This document shows positions 47,101 through 60,075 of a stretch of 64,000 bases of DNA, piece by piece. Position 1 is the first letter of the stretch; every line of letters starts with the position of its first letter. Location of the stretch: positions 176,035 through 240,034 of the forward strand of contig VWYX01000716.1 of assembly GCA_013396525.1 (NCBI GenBank), written 5' to 3'. This DNA comes from Chaetorhynchus papuensis. Lineage: Eukaryota > Chordata > Aves > Passeriformes > Rhipiduridae. The notes under the pieces are model-generated. The model saw only the letters and a list, made by a program, of their open reading frames with translations, made no database searches and was not told the origin of the DNA. A program made the position numbers and the translations under genes.

Positions 47101-48180
47101 AATGAATCAAAGTAGCTCTGCCTTGTTATGTTGGAGTCATAGTCAAGCCCTTTCTCATATTTCAATTCCATTTTATATCCCCTGTGGTTGTACACAAATT
47201 CCACGGTTGAATAAACAGACTTTGGTGATGATTACTTGGAACCTTAGGGGTTAACAGTGTTCTTAGCCTTTTCCCTAATTGGTGTTTACTCTCTTGATGC
47301 CTTTCCATGTGCATGCTATAAAATATTCCCCAGAAAGGGTTTTTCCTAGTGCCAGGATGTTATGCTTTGTAGTAGATGAAATTCCTTGACAGAAAGATGT
47401 GAAATGCACCCGTTGTAGTGACGTGATAAAACTCTGTAAAACAATACACCTGCTACAGAGCACGGACACCAGGCCGAGAAATGGTTTTGTGTGCCCAGAG
47501 AGGGCTCTGCCCACACTGCAAGGGAAGTGCATTTGGGTGATTCCACAGAGGACTTCAGTGTTTGAGTCTACATTACTAAAGGGAGATCCTCATGGGGAGG
47601 AGTTGGCCTGCAGATATGAGGTAGTATGGAAGAGAAGGCAAGCACAGGATTTAAACTTCAACATTTCTGTGCTATATTATGAATCTGAAGAGGTGGACTG
47701 TGGAGAGTTCAGAGCAACTACCAACGACTTCAACCTGAGATGGCTGAAACAGTCAGTTCCAAATAAAAACCTTCCTGTGTCTTGCAGCAGTTCACCCCAC
47801 TTGCAGTACAGACACAAATAGCAGCTCAGATCCCCACAGCTGCGAGACTATAAATCCATCCTCGTATTTGCGCAGCTCGCGTCTCTTGTTTGTGCTGAGA
47901 AGAGATATTGGCTTTCAAGAGGGATCTGCTACCCCTCAAAGTCATTGGTATGGAGGTTAGCTACATCTTTAATGCTCTCTGTACTCTCCTTACAAAACTG
48001 GACTCTGAACTGCTGCTAGAAGTCAAAGCCCAATCTTAATTCTCTTAGCATGGAAAGATGTGGCTTTGCAGAGTGGCTTGGTTATGGCCAACAGCTCTTG
48101 ATGAGCACCTCTGGCATCCTCTACCAACACTTAGACAGCAAGGAGGTCCAAAACCAGTGCAGAGATCTGGTTGGGTGATT
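41111..48180. other. No gene seen; mixed unique DNA
   Basis: About 7 kb. Overlapping frames of 149, 156 and 166 codons on both strands at 42951-43543 sit in a GC-richer patch and are unrecognised. A 110-codon minus frame at 44437-44769, frames at 45991-46646 and a 140-codon plus frame at 47399-47821 are likewise unrecognised. No splice-site pair or codon signal supports any of them. A GC-richer patch (46000-46560) is not CpG-dense enough for an island. Confidence 0.5.
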
Positions 48181-48362
48181 CACAGAACGACAGAATATGC
48201 TGTGTTGGAAGCAACTCTCCTCCAGGCTGAACAGACCAAGTGCACTCAGCTGCTCCTCACTCAGCCTCCCCTCAAGGCCCTTCACCGTCTTTGTTGCCCT
48301 CCTTTGGACACTCTCTAATAACTTCTGACATTGCAGTGACCAAAACTGTACATAACATTCAC
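48181..48362 (-). mobile_element. CR1 LINE fragment with internal deletion
   Basis: The fragment opens with CACAGAACGACAGAATATGCTGTGTTGGAAG and jumps straight to CTCCTCCAGGCTGAACAGACC, CAGCTGCTCCTCACTCAGCC, TTTGTTGCCCTCCTTTGGACAC and GTGACCAAAACTGTACATAA. These are CR1 3' landmarks in minus orientation. The middle block (first-to-second landmark, normally well over 100 bases) is missing. Divergence is greater than in the 15031 copy. Confidence 0.8.
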
Positions 48363-51300
48363 TGGGTCCATGGTTGTAAACCTATTGGACAAGGAGACTT
48401 CCTTCTGGGGCTTGCAATCAAAAATGTCCTCATCTTGTCTGCTTCCCAGCTTTTAGAAAAAGTGGCAATGATCCAGCTGACAACGTCCTGGAGAGTGCAC
48501 ACATAAGGAGACCACTTGGTTTTTTCAGGAGATGAACTGGCAATTGTCACTTGGAAGGTGAACACACCATCTATGAAATAGTGATTTCTGTCCCCATCAA
48601 ATTAGCCTGTGCTAACTCATTGCACTGTGAACTTGCATCTAAAATTCAGAAATGGAAGAGGCATTGTCTGGCTGCTTAATTTTCTTTAAATGTACAGGTG
48701 GAAGATATTTCTGTGCAAATAAAAACAATGTTTATAGGCTGAAAAACCACATAAGGGGGAAAATAGTATTTATATATTTATTTATGATTTATTCAACAGT
48801 AATTTCATTCCTTGATCTTATCCAAATATAGGCATGTATATAATCTGTCAGCATGCTTGTTGGTGCCCCTTATAACTGATGTAACCCATTCACAGACTCT
48901 ACCTCCTTTTATATTAAACCCCAGCTCCAACTTAAAGTTAAAACCACATCTTCCTACATGCTCTAAGAGCACACATATAACTTAGAGGAATACAGGTTTA
49001 ACTGAGCTTCACATTGAAAAGTCAGAAGGGAATGCGAAGATTCCAAGATGCGAAGATAACAAATGTGCACAGTCTCAAGTTTAAGAATCCACCCCAAACA
49101 AGATTGACTGAAGATTTTGCAGCGAGGCTTTTTTTTGACAGAACGCTGGATCTAGTTGAATGACATCCCTTTAATTTCTCTACCCTTTGTGCCCCCAGCA
49201 ATATCTGCTTTCCATGGAATTTTGCCCTGCTGAAAAACTGAACACCTCTCTATTCTCCAGACCTCTGTTCAAGAATGATGTGCTGTCAGTTATAATTGTG
49301 GCTGGGGGCTTTGCACTGCTGTTTACTCTTTGGCTCTGGGCTCCTTTTGTTATCCTCCACATGGGGGGATTCCTTGGATGCACCCACCAGGTCAGCAAGA
49401 GGCAGAAGTCCCCATGAAAGAAACAATCTCTCTCTCCTCGTTCCTTGCCTGTGTCTTCACTCCCTCCTCTCTCTAACTTCTGACTCTTTGACTTTTATTT
49501 CTCAGTCTTGCTCCCTGATTCCTCATCTCTCACATTGCACAACAGCAGTTTCTCTCTCATGCTGCTTCCTAACAGTAGGGAGATCACCAAGAACAAGACT
49601 GTTGTCTTGGCTTGCTGGTAACTCCAAAACAAACAAGCCAAATCATTGTTTAAAAACTGTGTAAATAAAAGGATGTTCTGAGTACTTTTTTGCCGAAATT
49701 CTGAGAAATTGTAAAAACAAACTCTTGATGGATAAAAGTATTTCTCTTGGCCAGATGGGACACAATTATTCTGGATGCACATGAGGTTTTTCATACTGAA
49801 TTTCAACACTTATTTTTCAATCAAAGTGAAGGAAATTGTGTAATTAAAAGTGGTTTCAGACACAAAAACTTCTGAACTGTCATTTTGAAAGATGTTTCAC
49901 TAAGTTTCCCTTTTTCAAACAAATTGTTTTTTCATGAGAAGATTTTAGCAGAAAGGAAAAAAATCTTTTAGATGTCTCTGTCCCTGCCTCCTTACCTTGA
50001 ACAATAAAGCAAATCTTCAGAAAACCTAATTTATTCTGGCTTTATTGGTATGCAGGGACAAGAAGACTCACTGGGCTCTGTTCAAGTGCTTGGTATCATG
50101 GTTGGCGTGGCAGGGCCTGTGAAAGAACCAGAAATAATCATCAGGAAGCAGGAGGAGGTGACTACACCATTTAATTAATATAGATTAGGCTAGTGTGATG
50201 TGCTGCTTGAACATGTGAGTCTATTTGGCTTCAAATACTGGATGATGTCAGTTCCATGCACCCAGAATTTGAGAGAATGAAGAATTTTGGAGTTTGGATC
50301 TCAGCATACGTTCCCAGTATCTTTCATATTAGTGGTACTTTAACCTGAGACTGAGTTCCTGCCTCTCCGAAGTCAATGGGAATTGTCATCAAACTCACCT
50401 TTAATTTGCAGGATTTGGCATCAAAACTTGTAGTTCATGATTTCTATGAGGCTGAGTATAAAGTTACTTCAAATGGCTATTTATAAAAGACAAATGAAAA
50501 AGAATACATCTCTGTGGGTTATCAAACTCGCCTCACAGCACAGAGCTCCAGGCTGCATTAGAACTATATTATCTCCAGTAAAATAAAAACACAGAATTTT
50601 TCTAATGGCTTTTGGAAACTGGAGATTGACCAGTTATATCATTTCATACAGAAATGTCATAATTTCATTTTATACAAATTTCCTTCCTCTTTTTTTGAAT
50701 GAACTTTTAATGATTCTTTGGAACCTTGGTACTTTTGTATTAAGTATCAGTTTGCATTTTGGACATCCTTAAGGTATTACCAAATCTTACAGCTGACCTA
50801 AAACACTCAGTCACAACACTTTAAAAGGATGGCTCCTATTTAAATTATGGCTGCACTGTGATTTTACCAAGATGAAATTAGAGATTTTAAGCTATTCCAA
50901 GGTGGACTTCATAATTGCACCTCTTTATATCAGCCTACTCATTTTCATTAGCTTAATAAAAAGATATTTTAGCATTGAATACTTTCCAGAAACTGTTTAA
51001 CGGACTATCAAAAGCAACTTGGTTATGGCTAAACCAATGGCAAGATTCAATATAAACATCAAATGAACCTGATCTTATATTGGTCGGAATCAAATTCCTG
51101 GAGGAGCAGTACCACAAATATGTTAGTCACTGTAGTGATGCCCAAATTCCACATGATGATATGCATATGTTCCATTGTGAAGAAAAGTTTAACTTTGGCC
51201 ATGAATATCACCCTGGTCATGCTTAGAGTACATTGAATTTCACGTTGACCCACAGGCCTGCTAAAAAGAGGAATTCTTTTAAAGAAAAAACCTATAACAC

Positions 51301-53849
51301 ATAGTTTCTTAAAATGTGGCAGATATAGGATTTATATAAATCTACTACTCTCTAGAGTTTAGTTTCATAAGAAAGAGGAAACACATTTAATGTAGAAGGA
51401 AAACCTGGAAACATTAAATGTCCTCCAGGACTCTCAGTCTTGGACATGATTTCTGGAGTTGTATCCAGTGCTGGCCTCACAGTTGTCCCTATCCAAAACA
51501 TCCACTGGAATTTAAAGAAGGTGCCTCTGTTCCTGTGCATGAAAGCTGTCAATTAATTCAATATGCTGCCACTAAACACCTGACTGAGAAGGGCAAACAT
51601 TTCTATATATATGGCCCAGAAGAAAACCAAATTGCCTTTTTGCTGATACTCACACTCTTTCAAATGATGTTCCAAAGACAGTCCCCACTCATTCAGCCCC
51701 AAGACAGACATGTGGTGCTGATATCACTGATCTATAAACTGGCATTTATGATAAAATTGATTTTCATATATCTCATCAGAATGGCAAATTTCCCGTTGGC
51801 TCTAAATCTCAAAGATTTATACATGAATCTTCTTGTATTTCTGAATCTTGTATACAATCTTGTATTTCTGAATTTGTCATAAGAGGAATTTTAAAACGTG
51901 ATGAAAAGCTTTTCACATCTTAGGCTAGATCTTAGGTGCAGGAATATATTTTTATGTTTTCTGGATCAGCCCCATGGTACAGCAGCTATTTATGGTGTGA
52001 CTAAATAGTGAGAATAGAAATAGACAAACTGTGACTCACTTTCAAAAAAATATTTGGTGTCTGACATGTGACCTAAAATTTGCCCAAACAATTTCCTGGC
52101 CAAGTGCCATATGTGCCATATCTGAAGCTGAAGATATTTTATTGTAATTTGTAGCAGTGGGAGGGGAAACATGGGTTTATGATGGAAACAATCCTAACCA
52201 CAGTTACGGCAGAGCTGCCACTCTCTCATTACAAACTGCCATTTTTTTCTATGTTAATTTTTGCTTTTCTGTCTACACCCTATATTCACAGAAGGAAATC
52301 ACATCTGAATCAGTTGTGCAAATATGTAAACGAGCTAAGTTTCTTTCTATCAATTTAATTTGGGTTTCCTTCCGCTCCCATCTCCACAATATGTAAGTAT
52401 TTAGTGACACTACAAAATATCCCCAAACTGCTCCTGTGAGTTAGCAATTATTGTCTCCTGAAGAGATGTTCAATGTACCAAGAGAGTATAATAATTATAT
52501 TCTTTCACCTTTGGTTTCCCTGCTTTTCAGAAAAGGTGAGGGAGAAGGGGATGTGTACAGAAATAAATATGCAATATGTGGGGCATTTGGAGAACCTTAT
52601 TCTCCTGTGAAGAGCAGGGTGAAGGTCTGATTTTTAATCCAAACTTCAAATAACTTTTGCTTCTTCAAAACACCTTTACAATGTTCCCAGCCATTTGATG
52701 TCTGAAAGAACCAACTTCACTGGGATGCTTCTTTTGTTAAAAATGAGATTTTAAAGGTACTCCAAAGGACCTGGAGCCTGTGTGTGGGTGTAGTCACCTG
52801 GCCTGCCATCAAATTAACAGGGAGAGCTCAGGGGGTGATAATGATCATAGTGGAGGGATGCCTGTTCTGACATACGAACATGCTCCTGCAGAGAGGATTT
52901 GCAGAACCTCTCTCAGCCTCCAAGCAGAAGTCTTTCAGCTGAAAATATTTCTAAGCCAGACACAATGAGCTTCCAGGAGTGCCTCTTTCTTTGTTTTGTG
53001 ATTCTGATGCACCTTACCTCAAGCCAACCTCTCAAATGTGAGTTTTCCAGTTCTAAAGAAATGTATCAACATAATTTTATAACAACCACATGTATAATCG
53101 TGTCAGAGGTGGAGCTGCAGTAGCTGGTTTATGTCGTTCAATCTACTTCTTATTGGGCTTGGAGGATTCTGTGTTGCACTAGAAGCAGAACTGTTCTGTC
53201 AAGTGCAGGTAGAGACAGACACTGTGCAACAACCTCTGAGCCTGTGTCTATACCAAGAAATGTAGATTAGCAATTAGTATGCTTAAACCTTTATGTGCTG
53301 TAATATCAAAATGCTATCTTCGACACAACATCATTTCCTTGAAACAAAAATAAAACAAGTTTTTGTTTTTCTTATCCTCTTCTGTAGATTTTTCCTCCAC
53401 ATAATCTACTAAATGTTATATCACAATCCAAATGTTCTTTGAAATATATTTCATCTATGTTTGTTTTTTTTTTTTTTTGCCAGATATTCTTTCACTTCTA
53501 ATGGCTTGTATTTGTTTCTTTCTTCAGGTAGAATATTTGTTATAACTGCACCATTTCCCACCTCAGATGGCCAGCGATTCATGGAGATCACACACATAAC
53601 CCCCCTGCCTTGTATTATCAAGAACAAGAATTCATGTCTTGTTTGTCTCAGCGCAAAGTTTGCTTCTCACTGGTTGCAGTAGAATTTCTCTGCAGCCTCC
53701 ATAATCCTTTAATTTTGTCCAGCTCTGCTTTAGTCTCAGTTCTCTTGGTTTCTGCCACGAAAATTTGCCTCATCATAATAGCATGAGATAATCCCCATAA
53801 TCTTTCTCAAAATACTTCCCCCCACACCTACAGAGTACTACTTGCCCTA
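48363..53849. other. No gene seen; AT-rich unique DNA
   Basis: The plus-strand 154-codon frame at 51418-51882 is unrecognised and ends in a hydrophobic low-complexity stretch produced by local duplication (CTTGTATTTCTGAAT at 51832-51846 and 51859-51873). A scrap at 50350-50390 (CCTCTCCGAAGTCAATGGGAATTGTC) resembles the fold-back repeat family. A moderately complex patch at 51060-51250 could be a conserved element. A T-run lies at 53463-53478. Confidence 0.5.
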
Positions 53850-53900
53850 ATGAGTACTATTGTCCCAGTTTTACAGGTGGGAAATTAAGGTTGTGTTTAA
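53850..53900 (-). repeat. MIR/L2-like scrap
   Basis: GAGTACTATTGTCCCAGTTTTACAGGTGGGAAATTAAGG matches the reverse complement of the ancient MIR/L2 text ('tactattatccccattttacagatgaggaaactgagg'), placing the element on minus. It is short but clear. Confidence 0.5.
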
Positions 53901-55888
53901 GCTTCCTATTCAAGCTGCTGAAATAAGCATCAAGGCTGCCTTCCACTGGATGTAGAGAGAACCAGAATTTGGTAGTGCTGGATCCTGTGTAGTTTAAAGA
54001 ACTCATTGTTCTGGAACGAAGACCAAGTTTAAATAACCATTGCTCTGGTCTAAGACTGCTGCATCTGTACAGTGGTTGTGGATATGAAATGTTTGTCTTC
54101 ATACTGAATACTGAAACTCAAACCAGTGCAGGGGGTCTTCTAGCTTGCATTTTGTCACTGGGCCAAGTCTCCGTGGTCTCCCGGAGCCTGAAGCACTGAG
54201 AAAGGACAGCACAGGCATGGGGAATACGTGTGTGGATCTGGCCTAGTGCACACAGATGTGTCAGAGTGCCAGCAGAGCTCTGAGCCTCATCCAGCCCCAC
54301 TGGTGTCTGTGCAGGTGGCCAAACACACCCTGACAGGTCAGGAAAGACTACCTGGCTTCTGACCAGGAGTGGATGCTCCTCTGCTGACTACCTGTCTAGC
54401 TCTGACCTCTCTATGGAGCAAAAAGCAAGGCCAAAACACATCCTTCAGGTCATTTCAGACCTGGCTGGGCCGTCCATGTGATGGAGACACTGAAAGCCAC
54501 ATGATGGGGAGTTTTCCCATGTGGTTCGTCATGTGTGCTGCTGCAGGCTGCAACCCTGCCCAAGCTGCTTCTCATTCTAATTTTGCAACCACTTCACTGG
54601 ATATTTTCCTTGAATCCCTGTTTAGTTTGCTCCAAAGTCTTTTAGCTGATTCACCCCAGGACTATTACCAGGATAAAAAGAAAGCATTCAAGCAAAACGA
54701 GAGGAATTTAGAGCAGGCAGTGTAAATGTGATGTAGGCACATAATGAAATGCTGTGGGAAGCCTTGAGTGAGAGCAGATCTATGGTGGTATCCTTCAGGA
54801 GAAGAGAGCTTAGAAGAATCAAAGCCCAAGTTGTGCACACAGCTTTGTTGGGTTTTAAGATGTGCAGCCCCACCCCAGTTCTGAATGTGTTGTGGGGGTA
54901 ACCCCCTTGTCTTTAACAGCGTGGTGTTTCTCAGCCCCAGGTTATGATAAAGGCTTAGTGTAGAAACTTTAGAAATGGAACTGCTGCAATCTGTAGAGGT
55001 GCTGCAGGGTTTTGTACACATATGCCTGCACTTTGCCAGCACTTTCCATATAAATGATTCCCAGATTTCCAATTGTATTTTGTTTATAGACACGTTTTTG
55101 CTTATCGTAAATTGCATATGGTTTTACCTCTAGCTTTGGGTCTGATCCTTTCACAAAGGGTTTGGCCAAGAAAAAAGAGTGGGTGATCCACTATTTGTTA
55201 GCAGTTCATTTTATATATAAATGTATGTGTACATACATGTATGTGTACAGATATAGATATATCTCTGTGGGATTGATACTGGGAGGTGCTGAGCTCTCTT
55301 AATCTCTTGTGAAGTCAACAGGAGTTGAGGGCACTCAGCACTTCCCAGGGTGGTCAGAAAACAGCAGTTTTGGACAGTCTCTTGCTTGAGATTTTGCTTT
55401 CTAAAGTACCAAAAAAAGAGATAAGCTTCTTAAAGCCTTCCTTAAATGCCAGCACCTCGAGATTGTAACTATTTATGTTTTACCGCTTTTTCACATGCAA
55501 AACGTGTTGCGTGTTTTTTGTTGGAGTTTTAAGGATCAGATTGATGAAGGAGAGTTCAGAGCCAGACGTACAGCATAAGAGACAAAGGTTTAGTAATGAG
55601 TTCAAAATTTACAAAACACAGAAGCAAATATGGCTTTAATACATGATGTGACCCTTTATAAGGCTTGAAATTACTCTTCAAAAATCATTCTGGCTTGACT
55701 TCAGAGCCGAGTGGATTGTGGGATACCACAGATTGACTTTGAGTAGTGGGTTGGTATTGCAGGAATTTTTTAATTTCCTGTAACTCACAACAATTTTCTT
55801 CCAGTTAGACCTTATCCTGCTGCAGAGTATTTACTGAACAATTTAGTACAGTGTATAAGCCAGATCAGAGGCACATGCATGCACTCAT
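53901..55888. other. No gene seen
   Basis: A moderate-GC stretch (54100-54900) holds frames of 118 (+) and 150 (-) codons that overlap and are unrecognised. An A/T/G-alternating low-complexity patch occurs at 55212-55262 (TATGTGTACATACATG type). Confidence 0.5.
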
Positions 55889-55905
55889 ACACACACACAC
55901 ACACA
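55889..55905. repeat. Short (CA)n microsatellite
   Basis: Eight to nine CA units follow GCATGCACTCATA. Confidence 0.9.
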
Positions 55906-58900
55906 GAGTAAGGAAAATTAAAGAATTAATAGTCAAATTCAGAATGATCAAAAGAGAAAGGCTCAGTGCGGTGATGTTTACATTTTAATGTGCATATTAT
56001 ATTTAATAGCTAACTAGTGATGTAAGGGGGGAAGAAGAAACTTTGGGCTGAAACAGATTTTTTTCTATTTTTAAGAAAATAAAAATTGTTCAAGCTGCAT
56101 TAATGAACAGAAAAAGATTCGGGAAATACTGGTTATTATCGTTTATAACAGTCTGTTAATTATTTCTTCAAACACATTTTCAGAAACTCTCCAAGTATAC
56201 TCAATTTGCACAATTTAAAAATTAGAAAAAAAATACTTAAACTGATGAAACTGCTTATGTATTTTTTACCAGTAAAGCAGCACTAAAAGAATTCCTGTAG
56301 ATCAAGGAGAGAAATATTTCATACCACAGAACTTCATGTGCTCATTCCATTTCAATTGTCTCCCAGGTATTGCAGGACAATTAATATAACATATTTGAAA
56401 CTTAAGAATACAACCTAGAAGGTCTGTTATAAAAAAAACCAACAAACCACTATGGATAACAGAAATGCATGTGGGTTACTGGAACTACAGACACAGATTT
56501 ATACCTACTATTGATATAAAAAAACTTCTTGGTGTCAATGGGTTATTGAGGCACATATAGATATATTGTTAAAAAAAAACCATTTACCAAGAAATCGAAC
56601 ATTGTTTGCAAATGATTTATATAGGCACATACACACGCACAGTGCTTATGTATGTGAATTTATGGCATGTTTTATCTCTTATCTAAAATCTACTAATGTT
56701 CAAGGAAAGCCTTGGCAAAAATTGTAATTAGGTTTTCACTGAGCCTTGAAGAAATAGGAAGGGAAGAGTGCATAAAACATCTGTATGTTATGATGAAAAC
56801 ATGATATATATTTTCACCAAAATATTGGAAGGGGAATGTTTGACTGAAAAGGAAGAATAAGTACAGTATTTTTTAAAAAAAGCTTTCTTAAAATGGGTGG
56901 TAGTAACAATGTTACCTGGTCATGCAAATAAAAATGTCAAAATGCAAAAAAAGAAAGGTCTGATTGCCCCAAGAAAAATAATTTAATGTTTCTTTAACTT
57001 CTGGATGCCAAATAGGAAGAGATCATAACCTCTAGCATTTTAGAAAGCAGGATGTATGATGGGATTTATTAGTAGATACTGAGTAAATAATGCTTATTAA
57101 ATTTCAAGGTAACTTTATTTTCTGTTACCTACCAGTGGAAAAGTCTCTTTTGAAATAACACTCATTAGAAATTGAAGGTTATACTGGCAAAACACACTTG
57201 AATCCTTCAAAAATAGCCCCTAGGAGAAGTCAGAGAAAGATCTGAACCTAAGCCTATGACAAAAAAAAAGAAACTTAATATGCAGGGAAAGTTTTTAATA
57301 TGTGAGCCAGACACAGAAATATTGCTCCTCTTTGAAATGAGCAAGAATTTGATGAAACACTAAAGGGTTTCCTATATTTTACTTTATTGGACAGCAACAA
57401 GTAACTCAATGAAAGTGTATCCCGTAATAGCTGGATGCCTCTTGGTATCAGCTCAGTGCTTTAACAAGCACATTTCCCTACAACGCAGAAATATTCCCGA
57501 GTGACACGAGTTGTGTGCAAATTGCACCCTCAGTTCTTCACCTAAACCCCAGCTGGAGCCCTTCTATTGACTTAACGGGGCTTTGGATCAGGCTCCCAAA
57601 TAATGAAGGGACAAATCCATTGAAGTCTTTATTTATGTCTAGATTGTTTTCCCTCATCAAAGGTTCCCCCGAGGCTCTTCCTCCTGCATTCTCCTGTGCA
57701 GAGTTTGCGCCTCCCCGTAAATCAAGCTACATCCCTGCTCCCTGGAATCTCGTAGATGAAATCAGGATTTGGCTCTTTTTTGGGTCCCATGGACTCCCTC
57801 ACAGCTGCTCGTATTCCTCTTAATTCTTGCAGCTGCTCAATCAGTGGATTCTTGCCTGTTGCAAGTGCTGCCACAACTGAAATATTAGTGTCTAAGATGA
57901 ATCAGTAAAAAAATAATCTTTAAGTTCCAGTAGTGCCAAGCAGAGAGGAAAAAATAAAGGGTTGTTTCTGCCTCAGCTTGGACATGTGTAAGGTCCAAGT
58001 ACAGTGAAGTCTTTGGATCTGCCTTGACATCTCTTCCCACTTGGATGGCCTGGTATCTTCACTTGCCAAGACAAGTGCTGTTTCACCATTAGAGTATTAG
58101 AAAATTATGTCCCATCTACTTGGTCACAGAAATCCAGGGATTTTTTTCATCCAGGCTGGATTTTGGTCTTTGGTCGTGCATGGAGTGGTATTTATCCTGC
58201 TCTAGGCTGTGATCCCTATGCCCCTTCACAAGGTCACTGTCCAGTGGATTCCAGTTTTAGGCTGTGGTCCTAATCTCTTTATGTCTTATCAAATTATCCC
58301 ACAATCCTGCAGAGTGTGAGGTGGATACATATCTAGGAATCATTTTGACAAATGCATCCATTCAGAGACAAAACGAATCATGAAGTACCCAAGATCTGGA
58401 GACAGTGCTTTTTAAGAGGTCAAATGTATGGGGTAAATTCATTTAAAAATCAGGTAAATCCAAATTTTAAACATTTGTGGAAAACATTTCAGGACGTTCT
58501 TCTTTCATAAGGAATTTTCTGGTGGGTGATTGGCATGGTATGGAATCTCCTTCTAATTCTCAAAAAACCCACCAAGTTTACATCCATTTTTCCCCATTGT
58601 TGCTGGATTTGTTCAAGAAGGAGGAAATGTACAAAAGATATAATGATTAATTCTGCAGGGAAAGCACTATGATACCACAGTTGTGTTTAACACATGTCTC
58701 GGGAATTTCCCAGAAGTAACTTTTGGTTTTACTCGGATAAATTCTCAGTGACCTGCTCTTCTTCCACAGGTGAGTTTCCTACGGGCAGTCCCATATAAAT
58801 CTCCTCCTCCTCCATTTACACAGTTCTCGTGTGAGATGACATATATGCAACACAGGTTCTAAAAAAATCATATCTGATAAAATCCTGTGCACTGTGATTT

Positions 58901-59029
58901 TAGCAATCTTCACATGAGCCACTCGGCATATCTGAAAGACAAACGAGAACAAGGGAAAGGACTGTCAAATAGAGAAAGTCCAGAACATCAAGCTTCAAAA
59001 GAGGGGCTGGCCTTGTGCATACGGCCCTG
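55906..59029. other. No gene seen; AT-rich, with one repeat scrap
   Basis: Very AT-rich to about 57480, then more balanced. At 57561-57600, TATTGACTTAACGGGGCTTTGGATCAGGC resembles the old sauropsid 'attgacttcaatggggctttggatcaggcc' repeat class. The 102-codon plus frame that crosses it (57515-57823) is therefore largely repeat-derived and not a gene. Confidence 0.5.
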
Positions 59030-59075
59030 CATAAGGAGTCAGGCAATCTGGATTCAATTCCCAGCCTTTCCACAA
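59030..59075 (+). repeat. MIR SINE core fragment
   Basis: ATAAGGAGTCAGGCAATCTGGATTCAATTCCCAGCCTTTCCACAAA aligns by eye with the MIR core 'ggagtcagactgcctgggttcaaatcccagctctgccact' on the plus strand. The A/B-box-proximal and tail parts are not recognisable. Confidence 0.6.
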
Positions 59076-59199
59076 ATCTTCGGTGAAAGTAGAATAGGGT
59101 TTTTTTTAATTCCCTGATGCTCTTTGTAAGATATTCAAAAGCATCTGGGATGTTCCCTGCTTTTTTTCTAACGGGGAAAAGGCAGGAGTATTATCAGCC

Positions 59200-59470
59200 A
59201 TGCTAACAAGTCAATTTGACAGGTCATTGTTGGATGAATAAGCTGCTCCTGACGACAAGTGCACCAGCTCACTTATGATTGTGAAGCTCTTGGAGGGTTC
59301 ACTCATCAGAGCATTTGGTTACAATCACTCCCTTTGAGTTATTTAATCAGTATCTCCTGTCAGGCCGCAGTGCCAGGCCAGGAGACTGAAAGGATGTAGA
59401 AATAGATGACCAAAAGAGATGACAATTCTTAATTATCGAGCTGTATATTTAGTCCTGAGGAGTCCCCAAG
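59200..59470. promoter_or_regulatory. Candidate conserved non-coding element
   Basis: The block runs from GATGAATAAGCTGCTCCTGACGACAAG through ACTCATCAGAGC, GAGTTATTTAATCAG, CAGGCCGCAGTGCCAGGCC and TTCTTAATTATCGAG to TTTAGTCCTGAGG. It is repeat-free and of high complexity with homeodomain-type cores. No frame was recognised. Confidence 0.4.
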
Positions 59471-59799
59471 CAGTGGAGGGTCAGCTTAGTGCTCACACTG
59501 GAGCTGTGCTCCGAGTTTGATATTTTAAGCAAACTCTTTCAGCCAGCGGCAGGTTCACAGTCAGGGAACAATGGGAGCAGAGGCTGCTTCACATTTCTGA
59601 CATACCAGTGATGCCAATTTATGAATTCTTCTATAAATCTCTGGAGATACAAACCATCTGTAAAGAATAAAAAGACAACAACGTTTATGCATTTGGTTAC
59701 ACATAAGAGGAGTGAATATGTTTTGTTTAGACAATTCCCATGAATTCCAGTCTCGAGAATCACTGACAGCGCGTCTTGTTTATGAGTTTTAAATAATGA

Positions 59800-60075
59800 G
59801 AGCAAAGCAGAGTTTCCAGATAGCTATACAAAAACATAGATTAATAAGCAACTGCCTTCCCGTTTGTTTTTGTTACTGTGCCTTTTAAAGGGACAAGCTA
59901 CACCCTATTTTGAATACGCTAGTGGCTGAGCAGAAATAAAAGAGCTTATCAGCTAATTTAATTTTATCTCCCGAATCAAAAGCAGTTATTATAGGAGCAT
60001 CAGTTGAGTCTTAATTATATGTTTTTTCTTCTTGAAACTCCTTCATGGAAGAAGTAATAAACAATGAGGTATGAG
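59800..60075. promoter_or_regulatory. Candidate conserved non-coding element
   Basis: The block contains AACATAGATTAATAAGC, CCTTTTAAAGGGAC, TGAATACGCTAGTGG, GCTTATCAGCTAATTTAATTTT, GCAGTTATTATAGGAGC, GTCTTAATTATATG and GAAGTAATAAACAATGAG. Homeodomain, GATA (CTTATCAG) and SOX-like (ACAATG) cores are packed closely in unique DNA, typical of a developmental enhancer. Not tested by alignment. Confidence 0.45.

Noticed and set aside
47399..47821. 140-codon plus-strand frame
   Set aside because: No recognised motif, and it is shadowed by minus-strand frames of 66-85 codons.
51418..51882. 154-codon plus-strand frame with a hydrophobic end
   Set aside because: The hydrophobic tail comes from AT-rich DNA and a 15-base local duplication and does not look like a designed membrane segment.
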